From Chloroflexota bacterium (GTDB lineage Bacteria > Chloroflexota > Anaerolineae > JAAYEA01), in NCBI GenBank assembly GCA_019873665.1, contig JAIOAV010000018.1, forward strand, positions 1 to 56,064: a stretch of DNA of 56,064 nt, in the 5' to 3' direction. This document shows, piece after piece, positions 1-6,784 of the stretch. Position numbers and translations under genes: made by a program. A model generated the notes under the pieces. It saw only the letters and a list, made by a program, of their open reading frames with translations. It was not told where the DNA came from and made no database searches. Each line of letters opens with the position of its first letter. Within the stretch, counting starts at the first letter, position 1.

Positions 1-243
1 TGTTCGGGGATCGGCGTCGAGCTAGTGACGATGGAGCACGGGAACATCGCGCTTCATCCCAAGCTCACCATTCAGTGCGAGCCGTCAGAGACACCCACCC
101 CGACCATCACGTATACGGCCACGCCGACTCTGACCGCGACGCCGACCAGCACGCCGGAGACGCCCACGCCGTCGCCCACCGCGACGGCGACCACCACCCC
201 AGAGACGCCGCGTCCCCTCTATCTGCCACTGCTACTCAAGTAG
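1..243 (+). CDS. C-terminal end of a Thr-Pro-stalked surface protein (partial)
   Basis: The frame is open from the first base of the window, so only the last 80 residues are visible. A short stretch with little character is followed by a Pro/Thr/Ala-rich stalk (repeats of TPTxTxT and ETPTP) and a final hydrophobic block, LYLPLLLK, immediately before the stop. Stalks of this kind closed by a YLPL-type tail are common in exported proteins of Chloroflexota. The same block, IYLPLIF, occurs inside the giant protein at 6785-11953. I infer an extracellular protein with an anchoring or sorting tail. No enzymatic domain can be assigned because the N-terminal part lies outside the window. A strong hairpin follows the stop. 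Confidence 0.75.
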   Translation, partial: CSGIGVELVTMEHGNIALHPKLTIQCEPSETPTPTITYTATPTLTATPTSTPETPTPSPTATATTTPETPRPLYLPLLLK

Positions 244-272
244 TGTCGTGTCCTCGTGAGATGCGGTATGAT

Positions 273-304
273 TAGTGCCTCCTGACGGGTGTCAGGAGGC
301 ACTA
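273..304. terminator. Bidirectional terminator-like hairpin
   Basis: Perfect 14-bp inverted repeat (273-286 with 291-304) with a 4-nt loop, lying between two convergent genes (stops at 243 and 340). No clear T-run flanks it on either strand, so termination is inferred from position and stem strength. Confidence 0.6.
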
Positions 305-339
305 GCGTGCAGTTCGGCGTGCTGATGCGCCGGCGGAGA

Positions 340-1167
340 TCATCCATCTTTCCTGGCGGCGGCGATCAGGTGCGTCCCCATGCCCCAGCAGCTCTCCTCG
401 GCGCACGCCTCCAGCTCCATGCGCAGCAGTTGCTGCCACTGTGCCTCGTCCGTGCGGATGCGCGCCAGCAGGTCATCCCACCGCAACGACAGGCAGCCAG
501 CCGCCGACAGCGCGAGGATCATCAGCCCTGCCCCGGCCAGCCAGTCTCGCAGCTCGGTGCCGCGAAACATGTGCATATAGTGGCCGCGATTGTCATATGT
601 CTCTGGGATGAGATTCCCCGTCCCTATCACTCTCTGGTTGACCTCCGGCGGCAGCTCGAGGACACTGTGCAGGGCGCGGTGTGCAGTGCCCCAGAGCGAC
701 ATCACGCTCAGCAAGAGGATTCCCCCTGGCCTGAGCACGCGCAGGCACTCCTGCAAAGCGACCTCTCGCTGATCCAGGACATAACTGAAGGGGCCGCCAT
801 AGGCGACGATGCGGTCGAAGGAGGCCGCAGGGAAGCGCTTAAGATCGCAGATGTCGGCCCGCACCCACTCCACGATGGCGCCGGCAAAGCCGAGCTCACG
901 GGCGTGTTGCTGGTTCAGCTCCAGTTGCACGGGGGAGATGTCGGCGACCACGATGCGCGCGCCCAGTTCCGCCAGGATCTGCGTGAACCGCCCGGCGCCG
1001 GCGCCGATCTCGAGCACGTGCGTGCCTGTCGGCACATAAGCGCGCAAATAGTGACTGTGCACAAATAGGTTCACCTCGTCCACTGCGGTCTTGACCAGAC
1101 GCTCCCATTCATGGGCCCCGTACTGGTCAAAGTAGGCAGCCATCCATTCCGGCCGGTAGTTGGACAT
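340..1167 (-). CDS. Class I SAM-dependent methyltransferase
   Basis: A 275-residue soluble protein with a Rossmann-type methyltransferase fold. Motif I is VLEIGAGAGR at about residues 51-60, the acidic residue after strand 2 is Asp76 (VVADIS), and a motif IV-like stretch RIVAYGGPFS follows. The substrate cannot be told from sequence; small-molecule or quinone/lipid-type methyltransferases look like this. I chose the Met at 1167 rather than the upstream Met at 1173, because GGAGGAG at 1174-1180 sits 6 nt before 1167 but directly abuts 1173. It is divergent from the nucleotidyltransferase at 1331 and has its own promoter at 1239-1267. Confidence 0.85.
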   Translation of the reverse strand: MSNYRPEWMAAYFDQYGAHEWERLVKTAVDEVNLFVHSHYLRAYVPTGTHVLEIGAGAGRFTQILAELGARIVVADISPVQLELNQQHARELGFAGAIVEWVRADICDLKRFPAASFDRIVAYGGPFSYVLDQREVALQECLRVLRPGGILLLSVMSLWGTAHRALHSVLELPPEVNQRVIGTGNLIPETYDNRGHYMHMFRGTELRDWLAGAGLMILALSAAGCLSLRWDDLLARIRTDEAQWQQLLRMELEACAEESCWGMGTHLIAAARKDG

Positions 1168-1238
1168 CGGCATCTCCTCCGCTGCAGCCAGTGACCATAG
1201 GCGCGATGTGGTGGGGCATCTGGCGTGTCTGTGCGGAT

Positions 1239-1267
1239 ATAATACGCCGCTCTTGCCGCTGGGCCAA
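1239..1267 (-). promoter_or_regulatory. Promoter of the methyltransferase gene
   Basis: Minus strand: -35 TTGGCC (1267-1262), 17-nt spacer, -10 TATTAT (1244-1239). Transcription would start near 1232, giving a leader of about 65 nt to the start at 1167. Confidence 0.55.
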
Positions 1268-1288
1268 GCGGAACGTCACCCTGCCGGC

Positions 1289-1318
1289 TTGCGCTTTCCC
1301 TTGGCGGGAATATATGAT
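1289..1318 (+). promoter_or_regulatory. Promoter of the nucleotidyltransferase gene, nearly leaderless
   Basis: -35 TTGCGC (1289-1294), 18-nt spacer, -10 TATGAT (1313-1318), with an overlapping TATAAT at 1318-1323. Transcription would begin about 5-8 nt before the ATG at 1331, and no Shine-Dalgarno sequence lies before that ATG. Confidence 0.5.
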
Positions 1319-1330
1319 ATAATTCCCCAT

Positions 1331-2119
1331 ATGTCCAACGCATCATACGGCATCACCACATCTGATACCCTGCGAGGGATTATCCGCGATCTGGAGCTAA
1401 ACCCGCTCTTTGTGACGCTGACGGGCGTGCACCTCTATGGCTTCCCCTCTGCCGATAGCGACTATGATCTGCGCGGCGCATGGGTGCTGCCTCTGCGGTC
1501 CATCATTGGCCTGCAGAAACCAGATGAGACGATCACGCGGCTGAGTATGGAGCGAGGGCTGCTGGTTGATATTGTCCTGCATGATATCGGCAAGTACATG
1601 CAGCTCATGGCAAACGCCAATGGCTCAATTCTCGAAGAGGTGTTCTCGCCTCACGTTTTGCTGGGCGAAGAGGTCGCCGCACAGATGCGCGAACTGGCGC
1701 AAGGCTGCCTCGTCCGCCGCCTCTACTATCACTACAATGGCTTTGCGCGCAATCAGATCGCCAAGTTCTGGTCGCAGGAGCCCAAACGAGTCAAGACACT
1801 GCTCTACATCTACCGCATCCTGATGACCGGCATCCGCGTCCTGGAGACGGGCGTCATCGAGTCGCACCTGCCAACGCTCAACCAGACCTTCGCCCTGCCT
1901 TTCATCCCTCGCCTTATCGCCGCCAAAGTGGAGGAGCTATCTCCCATTGAAGGAGAGGATTGGGAGCTGCACCAACGCACGATCGGCCAACTCCAGTCGC
2001 GGCTGAGACGGGCCTATCGCCACAGCCCACTGCCAAACCAGCCGCGTAACCTCCCCGAAATAGAAGCGTACCTGGTGCAACTGCGCCTGACGCATGGTTG
2101 CACCGCATGTGATGTTTGA
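1331..2119 (+). CDS. RlaP/COG3541-type nucleotidyltransferase-like protein
   Basis: A 262-residue protein with an N-terminal nucleotidyltransferase core. The pattern LYGFPSADSDYDLRGAW at about residues 36-51 matches the G-S-x-x-D-S-D-x-D metal-binding signature of the predicted nucleotidyltransferase family COG3541 (RlaP/YcgL type). The C-terminal two thirds are helical (YYHYNGFARNQ and following), as in that family. Function in these proteins is poorly known; some transfer nucleotides to RNA or small molecules. The frame stays open upstream to 1160, but the conserved core starts just after the ATG at 1331 and the promoter lies immediately upstream, so this start is preferred. The stop overlaps the -35 box of the next operon. 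Confidence 0.75.
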   Translation: MSNASYGITTSDTLRGIIRDLELNPLFVTLTGVHLYGFPSADSDYDLRGAWVLPLRSIIGLQKPDETITRLSMERGLLVDIVLHDIGKYMQLMANANGSILEEVFSPHVLLGEEVAAQMRELAQGCLVRRLYYHYNGFARNQIAKFWSQEPKRVKTLLYIYRILMTGIRVLETGVIESHLPTLNQTFALPFIPRLIAAKVEELSPIEGEDWELHQRTIGQLQSRLRRAYRHSPLPNQPRNLPEIEAYLVQLRLTHGCTACDV

Positions 2120-2160
2120 CAAACGCGCCGGTCCGCCTATAATTTATGACTATAGTCATA
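2116..2160 (+). promoter_or_regulatory. Consensus promoter plus palindromic operator of the tetR-ABC exporter operon
   Basis: -35 TTGACA (2116-2121), 16-nt spacer, -10 TATAAT (2138-2143): both boxes are perfect. Directly downstream lies the perfect 16-bp palindrome TATGACTATAGTCATA (2145-2160), covering the expected start of transcription near 2150. This is the position expected for an operator through which the TetR protein encoded at 2186 represses its own operon. Binding is inferred. Confidence 0.8.
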
Positions 2161-2185
2161 TTTTCTTGGTCGGGAAGAGGCGCGC

Positions 2186-2797
2186 ATGATAGCGGGGGAG
2201 CTGTCCAAACGTGCGAGAAAGAAACAGGAGACCCTGGAGCGGCTCCTGGCAGCAGCGTGGGATCTGTATCGCTGCAAGGGTTTTGACGCCACCACCGTCG
2301 CCGAGATCACCGAGGCGGCAGAAGTGGCCAAGGGAACCTTCTTTAACTATTTCTCGAGCAAAGAGGAAATGCTACTGCCGCTGGCTGCCTGGCGGATGAG
2401 CAAGCTATCAGATCGCCTCAATGTGAGCAGCGGTGCGCCGATGAGCCCAATGGCTCGCATATGCTTGCTCCTGAGGGGGCTTGCCGACGACATTCTCCCG
2501 AATCGCGATCTGGCGCTCCGTACCGTCTCCACGTTGCTGTGTCAGCGAACGGAGCCGGCCAAGCCGGCGCGACCCTTGCAGCGTATTTTGCTTGACCTGG
2601 TGCGTGAGGCGCAAGCCGCGGGCGAGATCCGCGATGATGTCGATCCTCGCTTGGTGTCCAGGTTCCTGATTGTCGGCCTGTTCTCTGATTTCTGGCCCCA
2701 TGCCCAGGACGAAGAAGCACCCGGCAAAGCCATCGGAGTGGAGCAAGTAACCAAGATCCTGTTACAGGGCCTAGCAGGTAGGATAAAGGGAGGCTAG
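2186..2797 (+). CDS. TetR/AcrR family transcriptional repressor
   Basis: 203 residues, normal for the family. The N-terminal helix-turn-helix covers about residues 37-57 (TVAEITEAAEVAKGTFFNYF) and is followed by the usual YFxSKEE. The C-terminal ligand and dimerisation domain has no recognisable specificity. It is the first gene of an operon with the two ABC exporter halves: its stop ends at 2797 and the next gene starts at 2799. The Shine-Dalgarno sequence of that gene lies inside the end of tetR, which suggests translational coupling. It likely represses the operon until an exporter substrate binds. A purine-rich stretch (GAAGAGG) precedes the ATG. Confidence 0.92.
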   Translation: MIAGELSKRARKKQETLERLLAAAWDLYRCKGFDATTVAEITEAAEVAKGTFFNYFSSKEEMLLPLAAWRMSKLSDRLNVSSGAPMSPMARICLLLRGLADDILPNRDLALRTVSTLLCQRTEPAKPARPLQRILLDLVREAQAAGEIRDDVDPRLVSRFLIVGLFSDFWPHAQDEEAPGKAIGVEQVTKILLQGLAGRIKGG

Positions 2798-2798
2798 T

Positions 2799-4580
2799 TT
2801 GAGAGCTTTGTTACGCGCAGTGGGCTACCTGCGGCGTTACTGGGGAACGGCGCTGGGCGCGCTCCTCAGCTTGGTCGCCGTGAGTGGTATTGGCCTCGTG
2901 ATCCCATCGCTCATTCAGCGCATCATTGACGACGGCATCCGGGATCGCAATCTACGCCTGATCATCATGCTCAGCGCGGCGATGCTGGGCCTGTCGCTGG
3001 TTCGCGGCGTTTTCTCCTTTCTGCAAGGGTATCTATCAGAAAAGACGTCGCAGGGCGTCGCCTTTGACCTGCGCAACGAGCTTTACGCCAAGATTCAGGG
3101 CCTCTCGTTCAGCTATCACGATCAGGCGCAAACCGGGCAGTTGATGACACGAGCGACCAGCGACGTGGAGGCTGTCCGCATGTTCACCGGCATGGCGCTC
3201 TTCCAACTCATAAGCGCCCTGGTGATGCTTATCGGGTCTCTGGTGATCCTCTTCTCCTTGAACTGGCGACTGGCGCTGGTTCCCCTTGGCGTCGTGCCAC
3301 TGACCCTCGCCCTGGTGTTGGGTTTTGCTGGCAGAGCGCGCACCTTCTTCATGGTCGTGCAGCAAAAGCTTGCCAACCTGAACACAGTACTACAGGAAAA
3401 TCTAGCGGGCATCCGTGTGGTCAAGGCATTCGCCCGCGAGCCATATGAAGTGGAGCGTTACGCCGTCAAGAATGAGGAACTGCTGCAAGAGAATGTCCGA
3501 GTGGGCAAGATCATCTCGGTTATCTTTCCCACCGTCTTTCTCATCGCGAACCTGGGGAGCCTCGGTATTGTCTGGTTCGGCGGCAACCAGGCGATTGATG
3601 GCACGCTGAGCATTGGCGAACTGGTGGCGTTCAACAACTATCTGATGATGGTCTTTTTCCCCGTCCTAACGCTCGGTTTTATCGCGGGCATGATCTCCCG
3701 TTCCGCTGCGTCGGCGGAACGGGTCTTTGAGATCCTGGACGCCAAGTCCGAAGTGGTAGAGGCGCCAGATGCGATTCCTCTGCCACCGATCCAGGGGCGA
3801 GTGGAGTTTCAGGATGTTTCCTTCCGCTACTTTCAGGCTGGTGAATATGTCCTGCAAGACATCAGTTTTGTCGCAGAGCCGGGGCAAATGGTGGCGCTTT
3901 TGGGCGCGACCGGTTCCGGCAAAAGCACGATCATCAACCTCATCCCCCGCTTCTACGATGTGAGCCACGGCAAGATCCTCCTGGATGGCTATGACGTGCG
4001 ACAGGTAACCATTGACTCGCTGCGCTCACAGATCGGCATCGTGCTGCAAGAGACCACCCTTTTTACCGGCACGATCCGCGATAATATCGCTTTTGGCAGG
4101 CCAGAAGCCACCGAAGAGGAGGTCATCGCCGCGGCAAAGGCAGCTGCCGCTCACGACTTTATCATGAGTTTCCCGCAGGGGTACGATACGCCGGTGGGAG
4201 AGCGTGGTGTTACCCTTTCTGGCGGGCAGAAACAACGCGTCGCTATCGCCCGTGCTTTGCTGACAAATCCACGCATCCTCATCCTCGACGATAGCACCAG
4301 CAGCGTGGACTTGGAGACCGAGTACCGCATCCAGCAGGCGCTCGACAGGCTGATGCAAGGCCGCACCAGCTTTGTCATCGCGCAGCGCATCAGCACGGTT
4401 TTGAACGCGCACCAGATCCTTGTGCTAGACAAGGGACGAATTGTCGCACGAGGCGTGCATGAAGAATTGTTGGCCAGCAGCCCGATCTATGCCGAGATCT
4501 ACTACTCGCAACTGCAACCCAGTGCCGAGTTAGAGGGCGCGTCAGCAATGGCTGCCAGTGCTCAGGGCGCGGCGTGCTAG
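2799..4580 (+). CDS. Heterodimeric ABC exporter, subunit with degenerate nucleotide-binding site
   Basis: 593 residues: a six-helix ABC type-1 membrane domain (about 15-310) fused to a nucleotide-binding domain. Walker A is GATGSGKST from Gly369 and the signature is LSGGQKQR. Walker B reads ILILDDSTSSVD, so Asp498 stands where the catalytic Glu should be, and the H-loop has Gln529 (IAQRIST) in place of His. These two changes mark the degenerate half of heterodimeric multidrug exporters such as TM287/288 and BmrCD. It starts with TTG at 2799, with AGGGAGG 5 nt upstream. It presumably pairs with the product of the next gene to extrude drugs or lipids, and is controlled by the TetR encoded upstream. 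Confidence 0.93.
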   Translation: MRALLRAVGYLRRYWGTALGALLSLVAVSGIGLVIPSLIQRIIDDGIRDRNLRLIIMLSAAMLGLSLVRGVFSFLQGYLSEKTSQGVAFDLRNELYAKIQGLSFSYHDQAQTGQLMTRATSDVEAVRMFTGMALFQLISALVMLIGSLVILFSLNWRLALVPLGVVPLTLALVLGFAGRARTFFMVVQQKLANLNTVLQENLAGIRVVKAFAREPYEVERYAVKNEELLQENVRVGKIISVIFPTVFLIANLGSLGIVWFGGNQAIDGTLSIGELVAFNNYLMMVFFPVLTLGFIAGMISRSAASAERVFEILDAKSEVVEAPDAIPLPPIQGRVEFQDVSFRYFQAGEYVLQDISFVAEPGQMVALLGATGSGKSTIINLIPRFYDVSHGKILLDGYDVRQVTIDSLRSQIGIVLQETTLFTGTIRDNIAFGRPEATEEEVIAAAKAAAAHDFIMSFPQGYDTPVGERGVTLSGGQKQRVAIARALLTNPRILILDDSTSSVDLETEYRIQQALDRLMQGRTSFVIAQRISTVLNAHQILVLDKGRIVARGVHEELLASSPIYAEIYYSQLQPSAELEGASAMAASAQGAAC

Positions 4581-4607
4581 CGTCGCGCACCGACAGGAGG
4601 GAATCAG

Positions 4608-6446
4608 ATGGGTTTTGGGCGCATGGGGCATCTCGCCAGGATTGAGGAGGAAAAGCCGGTTGACACTGGCGCCGTCCTGCGGCGGCTGGGCGCATATCTG
4701 AGCCCATATCGCTGGCGGCTGCTGGGCGTTCTGGTCATGGTGCTCATTGCTACCGGCGCGCGCCTGGCATCGCCGTATATCATCGGCCTAGCTGTTGACC
4801 GTTTCATTATCGTTGGAGACAAGGCGGGGTTGGCCCGCCTGATGCTCCTCTTGTTGGGCACGCATCTTTTGGGCTGGGCCGCCAACGTAGCGCAGGGCTA
4901 CCAGATGACAGTGCTCGGGCAGTATGTGCTGGCGCATATGCGCATACAGATCATGCAGCAAGTGCAAAAGCTGTCGCTGAGCTTCTTTGACCGACGTGAA
5001 GCCGGTGATCTGATGTCGCGACTCGTCAACGATGTGGATGTAATCGGCCAGACGCTCAATGCCGGCGTCAGTCGCATGTTCGGAGACATTCTGATCCTCG
5101 TCGGCATTCTCGTGGTAATGTTTCGCCTCAGCCCGCGTCTGGCGCTTATCAGCTATATCGTCGTGCCGCTCATGGTCCTGTCCACTTTCTTTTTCTCGCG
5201 GCGAGCGCGCATCGCATTTCGCCGCACCCGGGAAAAGATCGGCCAGGTTAGCTCGCAACTGGAGGAGAATATCTCCGGCATCCGCGTGGTCCAGGCCTTC
5301 AACCGCGAAAGCGCCAACCAAGAGCGTTTTGCACAGGTCAACGCGGCAAACCGTGATGCCAATGTGCAGGCGGTGGGGATCACCTCCGCGTTTTCGCCCA
5401 CGTTGGACATCCTAGGCACACTGGCGCTGGCGTTGGTGGCCGCTTACGGCGGCTACCTCGCGCTACAAGGGGCTGTTACCATTGGCATCGTTGTCTCCTT
5501 TCTGACATACGTGCGGCGTTTCTATGAGCCGGTGCAATCGCTGGCGCAGCTTTACACTCAGCTTCAGTCCACGTTGGCAGCCTCTGAGCGCATTTTTGAA
5601 CTACTGGATACCCAGCCAGAGCTAACCGACGCACCGGACGCGATCGCGCTCCCCGACATCCAGGGCCGTGTTGAGTTCGACCACGTCTCATTCGCTTACA
5701 AGGCGGAGGAGCCGGTGCTGTGCGATATCAGCTTTGTTGCCGAACCCGGGGAGACGGTCGCCATCGTTGGCCCGACAGGCGCAGGCAAAACCACCATCAT
5801 CAGCCTGCTGCAGCGGTTCTACGACGTTACGGCAGGCGCCATCCGCGTGGATGGCCATGACATTCGTCAGGTTATCGCGGCCAGCCTGCGTCGCCAGATT
5901 GGCATGGTATTGCAGGATACCTTTCTCTTCTCCGGCACCGTCATGGACAACATCCGCTACGGGCGGCTGGAGGCTAGCGATGACGAGGTTATCGCCGCGG
6001 CTCGACTCGTCAACGCCGATGGTTTTATCTCGCGACTCCCTAAAGGGTACCAGACCGAGCTCACGGAACGGGGTGCCAATCTGAGCCAGGGCCAGCGCCA
6101 GCTTCTTGCCTTCGCACGCGCCATACTGGCGAATCCTCGCATTCTGATTTTGGACGAAGCGACTTCGAGCGTGGATACCCGCACCGAGTTGCTCATTCAG
6201 GCCGCCGTCAGTCGGCTGTTGGAGGGGCGCACAAGCTTTGTGATCGCGCACCGTCTCAGCACGATCCGGAATGCGGACAAGGTTCTGGTACTGGTAGATG
6301 GGCGCATCGTGGAGCGTGGCACACACCAGACGCTGCTGGACCAGAAGGGAGTCTACTACGATCTGTATATGAGCCAGTTCCGCCGACAGATGCAGCAGGA
6401 AGGGCAAGCGATCACCGTGGCGTCCGCCGCCGCTGCGGCGACTTAG
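4608..6446 (+). CDS. Heterodimeric ABC exporter, subunit with canonical nucleotide-binding site
   Basis: 612 residues with the same architecture as its neighbour: membrane domain about 25-325, then the nucleotide-binding domain. Walker A is GPTGAGKTT from Gly388. Walker B is ILILDEATSSVD with catalytic Glu517, and the H-loop is IAHRLST with His548; both are intact. The signature motif deviates (LSQGQRQL). In a heterodimer this weak signature would face the degenerate Walker motifs of the partner, leaving one competent and one degenerate ATP site. It starts 27 nt after the partner gene with AGGAGG 7 nt before the ATG. The substrate is unknown; multidrug or lipid export is the family norm. Confidence 0.93.
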   Translation: MGFGRMGHLARIEEEKPVDTGAVLRRLGAYLSPYRWRLLGVLVMVLIATGARLASPYIIGLAVDRFIIVGDKAGLARLMLLLLGTHLLGWAANVAQGYQMTVLGQYVLAHMRIQIMQQVQKLSLSFFDRREAGDLMSRLVNDVDVIGQTLNAGVSRMFGDILILVGILVVMFRLSPRLALISYIVVPLMVLSTFFFSRRARIAFRRTREKIGQVSSQLEENISGIRVVQAFNRESANQERFAQVNAANRDANVQAVGITSAFSPTLDILGTLALALVAAYGGYLALQGAVTIGIVVSFLTYVRRFYEPVQSLAQLYTQLQSTLAASERIFELLDTQPELTDAPDAIALPDIQGRVEFDHVSFAYKAEEPVLCDISFVAEPGETVAIVGPTGAGKTTIISLLQRFYDVTAGAIRVDGHDIRQVIAASLRRQIGMVLQDTFLFSGTVMDNIRYGRLEASDDEVIAAARLVNADGFISRLPKGYQTELTERGANLSQGQRQLLAFARAILANPRILILDEATSSVDTRTELLIQAAVSRLLEGRTSFVIAHRLSTIRNADKVLVLVDGRIVERGTHQTLLDQKGVYYDLYMSQFRRQMQQEGQAITVASAAAAAT

Positions 6447-6545
6447 GCCGCTTTCCCCTGATAACGGATCAGGGCCGCAGCGCGATGTGATGACTGGCGG
6501 GCGGCCTGGGCGCCACTTTCACCCATCCGGACAAGGAGAGATGCA

Positions 6546-6701
6546 ATGTTGGGCGCCATACTGCTTATCATCCTGATCCTTCTGCTCGTTGGCGCGCTGC
6601 CGGTCTGGCCGTATAGCCGCCAGTGGGGCTATGTGCCCAGCGGCATCCTCGCGCTGATCTCGCTGCTCGTCGTCTTGCTTTTGCTGTTGGGGGTGCTTTA
6701 G
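6546..6701 (+). CDS. DUF3309-type small membrane protein
   Basis: 51 residues beginning MLGAILLIILILLLVGALP. A hydrophobic helix (about 3-19) is followed by a polar turn, WPYSRQWGYVPSG, and a second hydrophobic helix (about 34-51). The WPYSRxWGYxPSG turn is the hallmark of the DUF3309 family, whose members are about 50 residues long and of unknown function. AAGGAGAG at 6533-6540 lies 5 nt before the ATG. It follows the ABC exporter by about 100 nt on the same strand and precedes a strong terminator, so it is probably the last gene of the exporter transcript or a short separate unit. Confidence 0.85.
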   Translation: MLGAILLIILILLLVGALPVWPYSRQWGYVPSGILALISLLVVLLLLLGVL

Positions 6702-6726
6702 GGCGTTCACCCTGCTGGAGACAAGA

Positions 6727-6758
6727 AAAAGGGGGGCAGATGAGCCTGCCCCCCTTTT
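6727..6758. terminator. Bidirectional rho-independent terminator
   Basis: A 13-bp perfect stem (6727-6739 with 6746-6758), GC-rich in the middle with an A4 tract on one side and a T4 tract on the other and a 6-nt loop. It works in both directions and separates the exporter operon (+) from the convergent giant surface protein (-). Confidence 0.88.
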
Positions 6759-6784
6759 GTATAGCCTCGCGTGCGGCCCGCTGG

